Of a stretch of DNA of 60,370 nt, positions 54,225-60,370 are shown piece by piece. The notes beneath the pieces are model-generated. The model was not told the origin of the DNA. It did not search any database and worked only from the letters and a program-made list of their open reading frames with translations. The first letter of the stretch is position 1. Each line of letters opens with the position of its first letter. The translations under genes were made by a program, and so were the position numbers. The stretch covers positions 1-60,370 of the forward strand of contig NZ_UPHT01000101.1 of the NCBI RefSeq assembly GCF_900566085.1, given 5' to 3'. This stretch comes from Mycobacterium attenuatum. GTDB taxonomy: Bacteria > Actinomycetota > Actinomycetes > Mycobacteriales > Mycobacteriaceae.

Positions 54225-55144
54225 AGCCCGACCCCGACGCCCAAGGCCGCCGCGGCCTGCACGGCCCGCGACAGCACCACCGCGCGGCGCAGATCGGCGA
54301 CCGTCGGCTGACGGCCGTCACCGAGTGTGGGCCGGATCTGCAGCCCGTCGTGGTACCGGGTGGGCCCGCCGAGCCGCACCCCCAGCGCCCCGGCGAATGC
54401 CGCCTCCACGACGCCGGCGTTGGGGCTGGGATGGCGCGCGGCGTCGCGGCGCCAGGCGCGCATGGCTCCCAGCGGCGATCCGCCGGCCAGCGGCGCGCAC
54501 ACCACCACCAGCGTCGCGGTCGCGCGCGCCGCCGCATAGTTGGCCATATCATCCAATCGGGCTGCGGCCCAACCAAATCGGACATAGCGGGGCGTGCGGT
54601 AGCCGATCATCGAGTCCAGCGTGTTGACCCCGCGGTAGCCCAGCACCGCGGGCGCGCCGCCGATCGCGGCCCACAGCAGCGGCGCCACCTGGGCATCGGA
54701 GGTGTTTTCGGCCACCGACTCCAGCGCCGCGCGGGTCAATCCGGGCAGATCCAGGTGGGCCGGATCGCGCCCGCACAGCGACGGCAACAGCCGTCGCGCG
54801 GCCTCGACGTCGCCACGCTCTACCAGCTCGGCCATCGCCCGGCCGGTGCTCGCCAAGGAGGTTCCGCCCAGCGACGCCCAGCTGGCCGCCGCGATGGCCG
54901 CAACGGGCCGCAACCTACCCGGGCCGTGCTGCAGCGCCGCGCCCAGTAGGCACACAGCACCGACCAGCGACCCGGCGTGCACCGCCCCGGCCAGCTTGCT
55001 GTCGCGATAGCTGATCCGTTCCAACTTCGCGGCCAGCTGTCCGAACGCCGCGACCGGATGTCCTCGCTTCGGGTCGCCCAGGGCGAGGTCAGCCAGGTAG
55101 CCGGCGAGGGCACCGCCGATCCGGATCTGCCGCGACGCAACCAC
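54206..55144 (-). CDS. cobD: Adenosylcobinamide-phosphate synthase
   Basis: CobD/CbiB attaches aminopropanol (or its phosphate) to adenosylcobyric acid. The 312-residue membrane protein shows DLALGDPKRGHPVAAFG near the N-terminus, the SVAENTSDAQVAPLLWAAIGG segment, and GYRTPRYVRFGWAAARLDD, DAARHPSPNAGVVEAAFAGALGVRLGG, all strongly conserved in the family. GTG 55144 is the start. It may share a function with cobC some 3 kb away. Confidence 0.94.
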   Translation of the reverse strand: MVASRQIRIGGALAGYLADLALGDPKRGHPVAAFGQLAAKLERISYRDSKLAGAVHAGSLVGAVCLLGAALQHGPGRLRPVAAIAAASWASLGGTSLASTGRAMAELVERGDVEAARRLLPSLCGRDPAHLDLPGLTRAALESVAENTSDAQVAPLLWAAIGGAPAVLGYRGVNTLDSMIGYRTPRYVRFGWAAARLDDMANYAAARATATLVVVCAPLAGGSPLGAMRAWRRDAARHPSPNAGVVEAAFAGALGVRLGGPTRYHDGLQIRPTLGDGRQPTVADLRRAVVLSRAVQAAAALGVGVGLYRRRP

Positions 55145-55185
55145 CCCGGCAGCGTCTCATACGTCTGGGTCAACAAGCGGGCCCG

Positions 55186-55374
55186 CTACGCGGCCAGCGC
55201 GATAGCCAGCACAATGATCGCTACGACGACGACAACGAACAACCACCACAGCAACATGGCACGGTTTGGCTTGTCTCCTGGGCGCGTCGCCTGGGGACTG
55301 GTAGACGGGGCAACACCCCACTTACCTTTCGGCGACATGTTGGGCGGATCGGGAGGCGGGGGCGAAGTGCTCAC
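55186..55374 (-). CDS. Small single-pass membrane protein A
   Basis: A protein of about 62 residues: a Pro-rich, polar N-terminus (MSTSPPPPDPPN) followed by one C-terminal transmembrane segment (LLWWLFVVVVVAIIVLAIALA). GTG 55374 is preferred; a TTG at 55407 is in frame. It resembles the next gene upstream in layout (Pro-rich start, WW then hydrophobic tail), suggesting a tandem duplication. M. tuberculosis also has small membrane-protein genes near here. Function unknown. Confidence 0.6.
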   Translation of the reverse strand: MSTSPPPPDPPNMSPKGKWGVAPSTSPQATRPGDKPNRAMLLWWLFVVVVVAIIVLAIALAA

Positions 55375-55446
55375 CTGTAAGCCTGTGCCCGTTTCTCGCC
55401 GGGCCAACCCTCGAACCCGACGAGAATCTCGTCCCGCCAGCCAGAG

Positions 55447-55644
55447 CTAGACCACCAGGATGACGACGAGGACGATAACGATGACGAGCTGCGCGGCAAG
55501 CATCCACCAGACCTCCCCCGCCTGGCCGTAGTGACCCGCCGACCGCGCAGCCCTGCGCTTTGCGATCCAGGACGGATTGGGCAGCTCGCTCGCTGGGCCG
55601 GTCGCCGCAGCGCCGGTGCCGAGTGGCGGCGGTGTTAGTGACAT
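55447..55644 (-). CDS. Small single-pass membrane protein B
   Basis: A 65-residue protein starting MSLTPPPLGTG, with a polar middle containing SWIAKRRAARSAGHYGQ and ending in one transmembrane segment (WWMLAAQLVIVIVLVVIL). It lies 72 bases upstream of protein A on the same strand and has the same architecture. ATG 55644 is chosen because the residues before it look like translated noncoding sequence. Function unknown. Confidence 0.65.
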   Translation of the reverse strand: MSLTPPPLGTGAAATGPASELPNPSWIAKRRAARSAGHYGQAGEVWWMLAAQLVIVIVLVVILVV

Positions 55645-55708
55645 GCGGTCAATGTGCCCGTTTTTAGGTCGGCTAACCTTCAGACCGGCAAGATTCTCGT
55701 CACCCGTC

Positions 55709-56644
55709 TCATGCCAACGGCGCGCCGCGCGCCGCCCAGACGAAACTGCGCATCTCGGGCAGTCTCGCGGAAAGTCGTTCGGCCACCACGCGGCCCATCG
55801 CGTCGGCCTCGGCCACCGAGGTGGTCGGATCGACCCAGCCCTCCACCGCCACTCGCAGCGTGCGGCCGGTCCAGCGGGCACGGGCGTGGGCGTGGAGGAC
55901 GCCCGGGGTTGCAGCGGCTACCTCCTCGGCCGCGGCGACCACCGCCGGATCCACCCCGTCGAGCAACCGGTGGCCGATGTCGGAAGTGACCTCCCAGCCG
56001 ACATGGCAGATGAACCCCGTCACCATGATGCCGGCGGCGCCGTCGGCCCATCCCCAGCCCGCGGCCACCCCGCACAGGCCCAGTAGCGCGCCCGCCGACG
56101 ACAGCGCATCCAGCCAGGAATGCTTGGCATCGGCGATCATGGTCGACGACTGGATCCGCCGGCCGACCACCAGCTTGTAGCGGGCCACCAGCTGGTTGCC
56201 GGCGATGCCGACTGCCGCCGCCGCGATACCCCAGCCCACGTGTTGGGTGGTGCCGTGGCGTAACAGCTTGTCCACGCTTTCCGCACCGGCTATCGCGGCA
56301 CTGGCCCAGATCACCAGTGCCACCCCGATCCCGGCGAGATCCTCGGCGCGCTCCAGGCCGTACGGATAACGCTGGCTCGCCGACTTCTGCGAGCTGCGGA
56401 ATCCGACGAAGACCACCAGGCTCGTCGAGACATCGGAGAGATTGTGCAGGGCATCGCTGAGCAACGCCACCGACCCGGACACCATCGCAATCGCCAGCTC
56501 GATCAGTCCCGTCAGCGCCAATCCCAAAGCACTCAGCGCCACAGCGCGATTGGCCCGGGTGCGCTCCGCCCGGTCGTCGAACCGGTGTGCCAACGGGAAA
56601 CTGGCGGCCGGGTCCCGCAGACCCTTGATCACATGCATGCCCAA
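55709..56644 (-). CDS. Cation diffusion facilitator (Zn/Mn/Fe efflux)
   Basis: A 311-residue CDF transporter that exports divalent metal in exchange for protons. Six membrane segments are expected; the metal site in segments 2 and 5 appears as LLSDALHNLSDVSTSLVVF and IADAKHSWLDALSSAGALL. A cytoplasmic C-terminal domain of about 85 residues follows (LLDGVDPAVVAAAEEV onward). The start may be ATG 56644 or the ATG two codons later (MHVIKGLRDP). Metal specificity cannot be told. Confidence 0.9.
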   Translation of the reverse strand: MGMHVIKGLRDPAASFPLAHRFDDRAERTRANRAVALSALGLALTGLIELAIAMVSGSVALLSDALHNLSDVSTSLVVFVGFRSSQKSASQRYPYGLERAEDLAGIGVALVIWASAAIAGAESVDKLLRHGTTQHVGWGIAAAAVGIAGNQLVARYKLVVGRRIQSSTMIADAKHSWLDALSSAGALLGLCGVAAGWGWADGAAGIMVTGFICHVGWEVTSDIGHRLLDGVDPAVVAAAEEVAAATPGVLHAHARARWTGRTLRVAVEGWVDPTTSVAEADAMGRVVAERLSARLPEMRSFVWAARGAPLA

Positions 56645-56693
56645 TAGCGTGCCACTTAGTGCTCGGCGCGCCGACTCTGCACCCGGCGGGACC

Positions 56694-57821
56694 TCACCGC
56701 ACCATGGCGAAAAACCTCCGGACGTCCGCCACGAACAGCGCCGGCTGCTCGAATGCGGCGAAGTGGCCGCCGCGCGGCATGGTCGTCCAGTGGGTGATGT
56801 TGTAGTTGGGCTCGCACCACCGCCGCGACGCTCGCAGGATCTCCTTGGGAAACGACGCGACGCCGGTCGGCAGTTCGACCCGGCCGCCCGGCCGGAAGCT
56901 CTTCATGCCTTCCCAGTACAGCCGGGCCGAGGATGCTGCGGTGCCGGTCACCCAGTACATCATCACGTTGTCCAGCAGCTCATCGCGCGTGAGCACGTTC
57001 TCGGGGTTACCGTCGCAGTCGATCCACGCCCAGAACTTCTCGACGATCCAGGCAAGTTGTCCCACCGGTGAATCCACCAGGCCGTAACCCACCGTCTGGG
57101 GCCGGGTCGCTTGTTGCTTGGAATAGCCGGTGCCCCACTTGCGGTGGTAGGCCAGGTCCTGCAGCGCCTGCCGCTCGTCTTCGGTGGGCTCGTCAGCCGT
57201 GGGCCAGGCGATCGGCATGTTCAGGTGGATCGCCACGCAGTGACCTCCGGAAAGGCCGGCGTCGCGGCCGATCTGGGTGGTGACGGCCGCTCCCCAGTCC
57301 CCGCCCTGGGCACCGTAGCGCCGGTAGCCAAGGCGCTGCATGAGCGTTTCCCAGGCCTGAGCGATTTTCTCGACTCCCCAGCCGGTGCTGTCCGGCTTGC
57401 CGGAGAAGCCGTACCCGGGAAGCGACGGACAGACGACATGGAAGGCGTCTTCGGCGCGTCCGCCATGGGCGGTGGGATTGGTCAGTGGCTCGATCACCTT
57501 GTGGAACTCCACGATCGAGCCTGGCCAGCCGTGCGTGATCACCAGCGGGAAGGCGTCGTCATACGGTGACCGTTGATGGATGAAATGGAGGTCCAGCCCG
57601 TCGATTTCGGTGACGAATTGGTCGAAGCGGTTCAGCGCCGCTTCCCGCGCCCGCCAGTCGTAGTCGCCTGCCCAGTAGGACGCCAGGGCGCGGGTGTACT
57701 CCAGCGGAATGCCCTGGCTCCAATCGTTCACGCACTCGGCTTCGGGCCAGCGGGTGCCTGCCAGGCGTGACCGCAGATCATCCAGAACGTCGTCGGGAAC
57801 GTCGATGCGAAACGGCCTCAC
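56694..57821 (-). CDS. Epoxide hydrolase with N-terminal EHN domain
   Basis: A 375-residue alpha/beta hydrolase of the juvenile-hormone/microsomal epoxide hydrolase group. The EHN segment (RPFRIDVPDDVLDDLRSRL to WAGDYDWR) is followed by the oxyanion motif HGWPGSIVEFHKV, the nucleophile Asp in GAQGGDWGAAVTTQIG, and the catalytic His in TMPRGGHFAAFEQP. Nine bases downstream of the small gene at 57831-58055. The substrate could be a fatty acid or xenobiotic epoxide. Confidence 0.92.
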   Translation of the reverse strand: MRPFRIDVPDDVLDDLRSRLAGTRWPEAECVNDWSQGIPLEYTRALASYWAGDYDWRAREAALNRFDQFVTEIDGLDLHFIHQRSPYDDAFPLVITHGWPGSIVEFHKVIEPLTNPTAHGGRAEDAFHVVCPSLPGYGFSGKPDSTGWGVEKIAQAWETLMQRLGYRRYGAQGGDWGAAVTTQIGRDAGLSGGHCVAIHLNMPIAWPTADEPTEDERQALQDLAYHRKWGTGYSKQQATRPQTVGYGLVDSPVGQLAWIVEKFWAWIDCDGNPENVLTRDELLDNVMMYWVTGTAASSARLYWEGMKSFRPGGRVELPTGVASFPKEILRASRRWCEPNYNITHWTTMPRGGHFAAFEQPALFVADVRRFFAMVR

Positions 57822-57830
57822 GTGTGAGGA

Positions 57831-58055
57831 CTATTTCTTGTTGGCTTCTTTGATCAGGGTGCTGATCTGCTCGAGCAGTTCGCGCATGTCGGCGCGCATT
57901 GCGTCCACCGCGGCGTACAGGTCTGCCTTGGTCGCCGGCTGCTGGTCCGATGACAGCGGCCGCACCGGCGGTCGGGACTTCTGCCGTCCCGCGCCGTCGC
58001 TCTGAGAACCAGATAGCTCACCCACGCCCACGACCTTGCCATACCCGCTCGTCAC
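57831..58055 (-). CDS. Small coiled-coil protein
   Basis: A protein of about 74 residues with a disordered, Arg/Pro/Ser-rich first half and a helical C-terminus (ATKADLYAAVDAMRADMRELLEQISTLIKEANKK) likely to form a coiled coil. GTG 58055 is chosen; the frame stays open upstream across the tRNA fragment, which cannot be coding. It is 9 bases ahead of the epoxide hydrolase gene on the same strand. Unknown function. Confidence 0.55.
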   Translation of the reverse strand: MTSGYGKVVGVGELSGSQSDGAGRQKSRPPVRPLSSDQQPATKADLYAAVDAMRADMRELLEQISTLIKEANKK

Positions 58056-58088
58056 CGACAACGCGGCAGGCTTAAGGCGGTGATGAAC

Positions 58089-58136
58089 TGGTGGGCGCGG
58101 ACGGTATCGAACCGCCGACCGCTGGTGTGTAAAACC
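58089..58136 (-). tRNA. 3' half of a tRNA-Val(UAC) gene: attachment-site fragment
   Basis: The minus strand reads the 3' part of a tRNA: anticodon loop with UAC, the CACCAG 3' anticodon strand, variable loop, a full T-arm (GGCGG, TTCGATA, CCGTC), the 3' acceptor strand CGCGCCC and discriminator A plus encoded CCA. The matching 5' acceptor, D-arm and part of the anticodon stem are absent; similarity to a tRNA stops at 58136. This is not a working gene but the type of scar left when an integrase inserts an element into a tRNA 3' end. Confidence 0.8.
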
Positions 58137-58247
58137 CGGCCAGCGCGTCCACGGCATTTCAGGCGATTGCAAGACATCTAGAAACGTCCAGGTCATCGAA
58201 TGGTTCGTGTCGGCTGTGTCTCCGGAGTGTCGGGCTGTTTCAGCCCG

Positions 58248-58268
58248 TCTTGGCACACTCTTGGCACA
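58248..58268. repeat. Direct repeats next to the tRNA scar
   Basis: TCTTGGCACA occurs at 58248-58257 and again at 58259-58268, exactly 11 bases apart, about 110 bases inside the element from the tRNA fragment. Helically phased short direct repeats of this kind flank attP cores as integrase arm-binding sites. A small CGGGCT/AGCCCG hairpin (58231-58247) precedes them. Confidence 0.4.
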
Positions 58269-58339
58269 ACGGGGGTTTGGCCTTAAGGACCCTGCGCGCT
58301 GGATACGGTTTCGGGCCAACCAGACTGCAGCCAGTGCGG

Positions 58340-59236
58340 TCACCCCCATCTGGCGGCCCGGGGGTCCCAGTTCTGGCCATCGACATGGCCGGTAAGAGCG
58401 GGGCCGGCGAAGGCAATGACGGCACCGAGGACATCACCGAACTGTTCGGGCAGCCAGTCGCAAGCGTTTTTCTGCCGCCATTGCGCCCATTTCGCCTGTC
58501 CGATGGTGTCGTAACCATCGAGCACTTCATCTAGTGGCAGCAGGGTGGCGTTGCGAAAGGCCGCGACGGCTGTGATGGCGTCGTGAAGCTCGACCCCTGT
58601 CGTGGGGTGGTGGCGAGACAGTGTCCAGATGTCACCGAAGTCACGCCAGCGGGTGTTGGCCGTGCCTCGTTGAACGGCAGTGACAATCTTTTCGGCGTGC
58701 ACCATCGCCATGGGGTAACCCGTGAGCGTGATTGGTTGCCCGCCACGGAGCCGCGGGACGGCCACGGAACCGGGTTCGGGGTAGATGGGGTCGCCCACGC
58801 TGACATCGACATGAAAGGTCAGGCGTGCACGAGCAAGAGTCGCGGTCGCGCTAACCCGCACTCCGGCGTAGTTGTCCTCTTCGCGGATCACCTCGGCACT
58901 CGCCGAATCTGCTTGGTATATCAGGCCGTCATCCTCGAGGAGGGGGATCGCGAGCACAGAACGAATGAGATTCAGAATCGTGGCGGCGTCATTGTTCAGG
59001 TCGACCCCGGATAGGTCGATGTCACGAGTGGGGCGGCGGTTGCCAAATGCGGCCAGCAGCACGCCACCTTTGAGGACGAAGTGGTCGCGTGCCGGACTGG
59101 CCTCTAGCCGGGCCAGGAAGCCTTCGAGCGCGTAGAGCTGGAACAGTTCTGCGGTGAGCCGTCCGTTTTGGCGCGCTTGGCGTTGAAGGTCCAGGTACGC
59201 CTCCCCAGCGGGGGTGGATCGTGTCACCTCACTCAT
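58340..59236 (-). CDS. AbiEii/MenT-like nucleotidyltransferase toxin
   Basis: A 298-residue toxin of the AbiEii/AbiGii family, whose mycobacterial members (MenT) add nucleotides to tRNA acceptor ends and stop translation. The nucleotidyltransferase motif is FVLKGGVLLAAFG followed by RRPTRDIDLSG (Lys about 56, Asp 72 and 74); the later conserved Lys and Asp lie in HAEKIVTAV and TRWRDFGDIWTL. The C-terminus is longer than strictly needed. ATG 59236 overlaps the antitoxin stop by four bases. First gene inside the element that abuts the tRNA scar, consistent with phage defence or island maintenance. Confidence 0.9.
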   Translation of the reverse strand: MSEVTRSTPAGEAYLDLQRQARQNGRLTAELFQLYALEGFLARLEASPARDHFVLKGGVLLAAFGNRRPTRDIDLSGVDLNNDAATILNLIRSVLAIPLLEDDGLIYQADSASAEVIREEDNYAGVRVSATATLARARLTFHVDVSVGDPIYPEPGSVAVPRLRGGQPITLTGYPMAMVHAEKIVTAVQRGTANTRWRDFGDIWTLSRHHPTTGVELHDAITAVAAFRNATLLPLDEVLDGYDTIGQAKWAQWRQKNACDWLPEQFGDVLGAVIAFAGPALTGHVDGQNWDPRAARWG

Positions 59237-59823
59237 AGCAGGATGTCCAGCGTCTCGCGCAGCGCGCGCTGCGCGCGCGGGAATGCGCGCGCCATGTGCA
59301 GCAGCGTGGAGGGCTGCCCACCGCGACGCAGCCAGGCTTTCAACGCTTGGTTCGCCATGGTGGTGTCGCCGCCCTCCCGGTGGCTCAGCCGCAACGCGTC
59401 GATGATGCTGCGTTCAGCGTTGTAGATGCCGATGGTCCGGGCTGACCCGGTGTCGAGGATTTCGCGGCCGATGTCGAAGGTCTTGGGATTGAAGTGATGC
59501 CAGCGGACGGGGATCGTTGTATGCGGGGTCCATGATCCGCGAGGGATGGCGATATCGACGGCTGCGGGGATGTCATCGATGAGGTTGTGGTCGGCCAGTG
59601 CTGAGCGCAGCGCGATGGTGGCGCGCGGTGATTTGGCGGCGATCTCGGCGAGATCTTCGTCGCCGTACCAGTCGCTTTTTCGGTACAGCCCACGCGCCAG
59701 TGGGGTGATCTTCTGGTCGGCGATCAACTGGCGCAGCTGACGCTCGTTGATGTGTTGGAGGGCCTCGGAGAACCGGAAGGTGCTGGGCAGGCCCGCAAGA
59801 ATGTCAAGATGCTGCTTGTCCAC
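59233..59823 (-). CDS. AbiEi/MenA-like antitoxin and autorepressor
   Basis: A 196-residue antitoxin. The N-terminal winged helix-turn-helix (about 1-80) includes FRFSEALQHINERQLRQLIADQKITPLARGLYRK; the C-terminal domain (about 90-196) is the toxin-neutralising part with AERSIIDALRLSHREGG. GTG 59823 follows GGGGAGG by about nine bases. AbiEi proteins are known to bind paired inverted repeats in their own promoter; a perfect pair lies just upstream. Translational coupling to the toxin by a 4-base overlap. Confidence 0.88.
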   Translation of the reverse strand: MDKQHLDILAGLPSTFRFSEALQHINERQLRQLIADQKITPLARGLYRKSDWYGDEDLAEIAAKSPRATIALRSALADHNLIDDIPAAVDIAIPRGSWTPHTTIPVRWHHFNPKTFDIGREILDTGSARTIGIYNAERSIIDALRLSHREGGDTTMANQALKAWLRRGGQPSTLLHMARAFPRAQRALRETLDILL

Positions 59824-59848
59824 ACTGCAACACCTCCCCGACCTGCCC

Positions 59849-59895
59849 GTAGGAAATCCTCAACACCAACAGTCTTAGTGTAGAGGATTTCCTAC
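59849..59895. promoter_or_regulatory. Inverted-repeat operator and promoter of the AbiE pair
   Basis: GTAGGAAATCCTC (59849-59861) and its exact reverse complement GAGGATTTCCTAC (59883-59895) flank a 21-base spacer. On the leftward strand a TACACT -10 hexamer (59877-59882) sits between the arms, so a repressor on both arms would cover the promoter. The outer arm would overlap the -35 to -10 spacer. Confidence 0.75.
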
Positions 59896-60249
59896 GCGGT
59901 TGGCTAGGCCGCAGACTTGTTCGCTCGTCGATACTCGATCGATGACCCAGAAGTCCCATGCGGTCTGTATCCCCCATGGCTGACAGGACGGCAGTTCGCT
60001 TTTGCCATCTCGGCGTAGCAAAAGCCCAACCGCACAGCACCACCCTCCCACCGCCGGTAGTGGCCGTCCGCGCGGTGGTGCGGCGGCTGTTAAGGCTCGG
60101 CCTACAGCCGACCGCCTAGCGGCGTGGCCTTGATAGCCACCGCTCCAACGTTGAACACAACTCAAGGCCCGGCGAGGGAACCGCCCTGCGATCTCTGGAT
60201 TATGAGCTACGGGCCAAGAGTTTTCGGGCGTTCGCAGGAGGGCTGTCGC
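59896..60249. other. Region without recognised genes
   Basis: About 350 bases between the AbiE promoter and the repeats near the window end. Open frames exist on both strands but show no known motif, poor starts and no consistent coding pattern. No RNA gene was recognised. Confidence 0.5.
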
Positions 60250-60296
60250 TTGCCAGGGTGATGGGACCACCTGATTGCCAGGGGGATGGGACCACC
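60250..60296. repeat. Two 22-base direct repeats, probable IS terminal repeats
   Basis: Copies at 60250-60271 and 60275-60296 differ at a single base and are spaced at 25 bases. Each contains the CCAGGG...GATGGGACCACC pattern. Multiple transposase-binding repeats of about 20 bases inside the end are a hallmark of IS21-type elements; the family is inferred. Confidence 0.5.
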
Positions 60297-60313
60297 GTGG
60301 CGCGTTATTGAGG

Positions 60314-60370
60314 ATGGTCGTTGGGATGGTCGGGGTCAAGTTGGCCGGGTCGGGTGCGTTGGCGGTAGGA
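60314..60370 (+). CDS. Possible 5' end of a transposase gene, cut by the window
   Basis: An open frame from ATG 60314 (second ATG 60326) begins MVVGMVGVKLAGSGALAVG and runs off the end of the window. It starts 18 bases after the terminal-type repeats, where the first gene of an insertion sequence would lie. Too short to assign. Confidence 0.3.
   Translation, partial: MVVGMVGVKLAGSGALAVG

Noticed and set aside
58089..58136. A complete functional tRNA gene
   Set aside because: No 5' acceptor strand or D-arm pairs with the 3' half within the adjacent 100 bases.
58056..58349. N-terminal extension of the small coiled-coil protein across the tRNA fragment
   Set aside because: It would translate the T-arm and acceptor strand of a tRNA and the element edge, so coding is implausible.
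59875..60339. 154-residue open frame on the minus strand near the window end
   Set aside because: It overlaps the AbiE operator and the IS-type repeats, has a Trp/Pro/Arg-rich composition and no recognisable domain.

Overview
The window is high-GC DNA from a Mycobacterium. The gene order dlaT, epimerase, lipB, lipA, DUF4191 gene, glnA1, glnE, glnA2, Rv2223c-like gene, caeA, panB, CYTH-CHAD gene, rnpB, Rv2227-like gene, RNase H/phosphatase, zinc-ribbon protein, Nif3-like gene, cobC, ptkA, ptpA, SURF1-like gene and cobD matches M. tuberculosis Rv2215 to Rv2236c, compared here from memory. Large extra segments between these core genes point to a non-tuberculous, probably slow-growing species. 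The species itself cannot be named from the window.

Layout. 1-2087: 3' part of dlaT and an SDR epimerase. 2199-5799: an extra four-gene operon (flavodoxin-like reductase, DehI-like protein, RraA-like aldolase, ThDP enzyme). 5820-9241: DUF1622 gene, lipB-lipA, DUF4191 gene and RDD gene. 9396-16960: the nitrogen-assimilation block glnA1, glnE and glnA2, with a four-half-site GlnR-type box before glnA1 and two extra genes (F420-type oxidoreductase and thioesterase) behind glnE. 17032-22139: two CaeA-family secreted hydrolases flanking a cytochrome c oxidase subunit I gene. 22199-28005: wax ester synthase, panB, a haemophore-like gene, CYTH-CHAD gene, RNase P RNA and a 2OG-Fe(II) oxygenase.

28006-47852 is an accessory block of about 20 kb between the Rv2227-like and Rv2228c-like genes. 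It holds a tightly overlapped five-gene operon that looks like a meta-cleavage route for an aromatic compound (extradiol dioxygenase, FAH-family hydrolase, flavin monooxygenase, MFS transporter, alpha/beta hydrolase), then a TetR regulator, a divergent alcohol/aldehyde dehydrogenase pair, a zone of decayed genes (cyclase-type ATPase regulator, IS630-like and IS3 remnants, VapB remnant), a flavin oxidase, and an amidohydrolase-amidohydrolase-P450 operon whose first gene appears leaderless.

47912-57821 returns to core genes: the overlapped operon cobC, Nif3-like, zinc-ribbon and RNase HI/phosphatase, then ptkA-ptpA-SURF1, cobD, two tiny membrane proteins, a cation-efflux protein and an epoxide hydrolase. 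At 58089-58136 lies the 3' half of a tRNA-Val gene, read as an attachment-site scar. Beyond it starts a mobile island whose first genes are an AbiEi/AbiEii (MenA/MenT-like) toxin-antitoxin pair with a perfect inverted-repeat operator. The window closes in what looks like the end of an insertion sequence.
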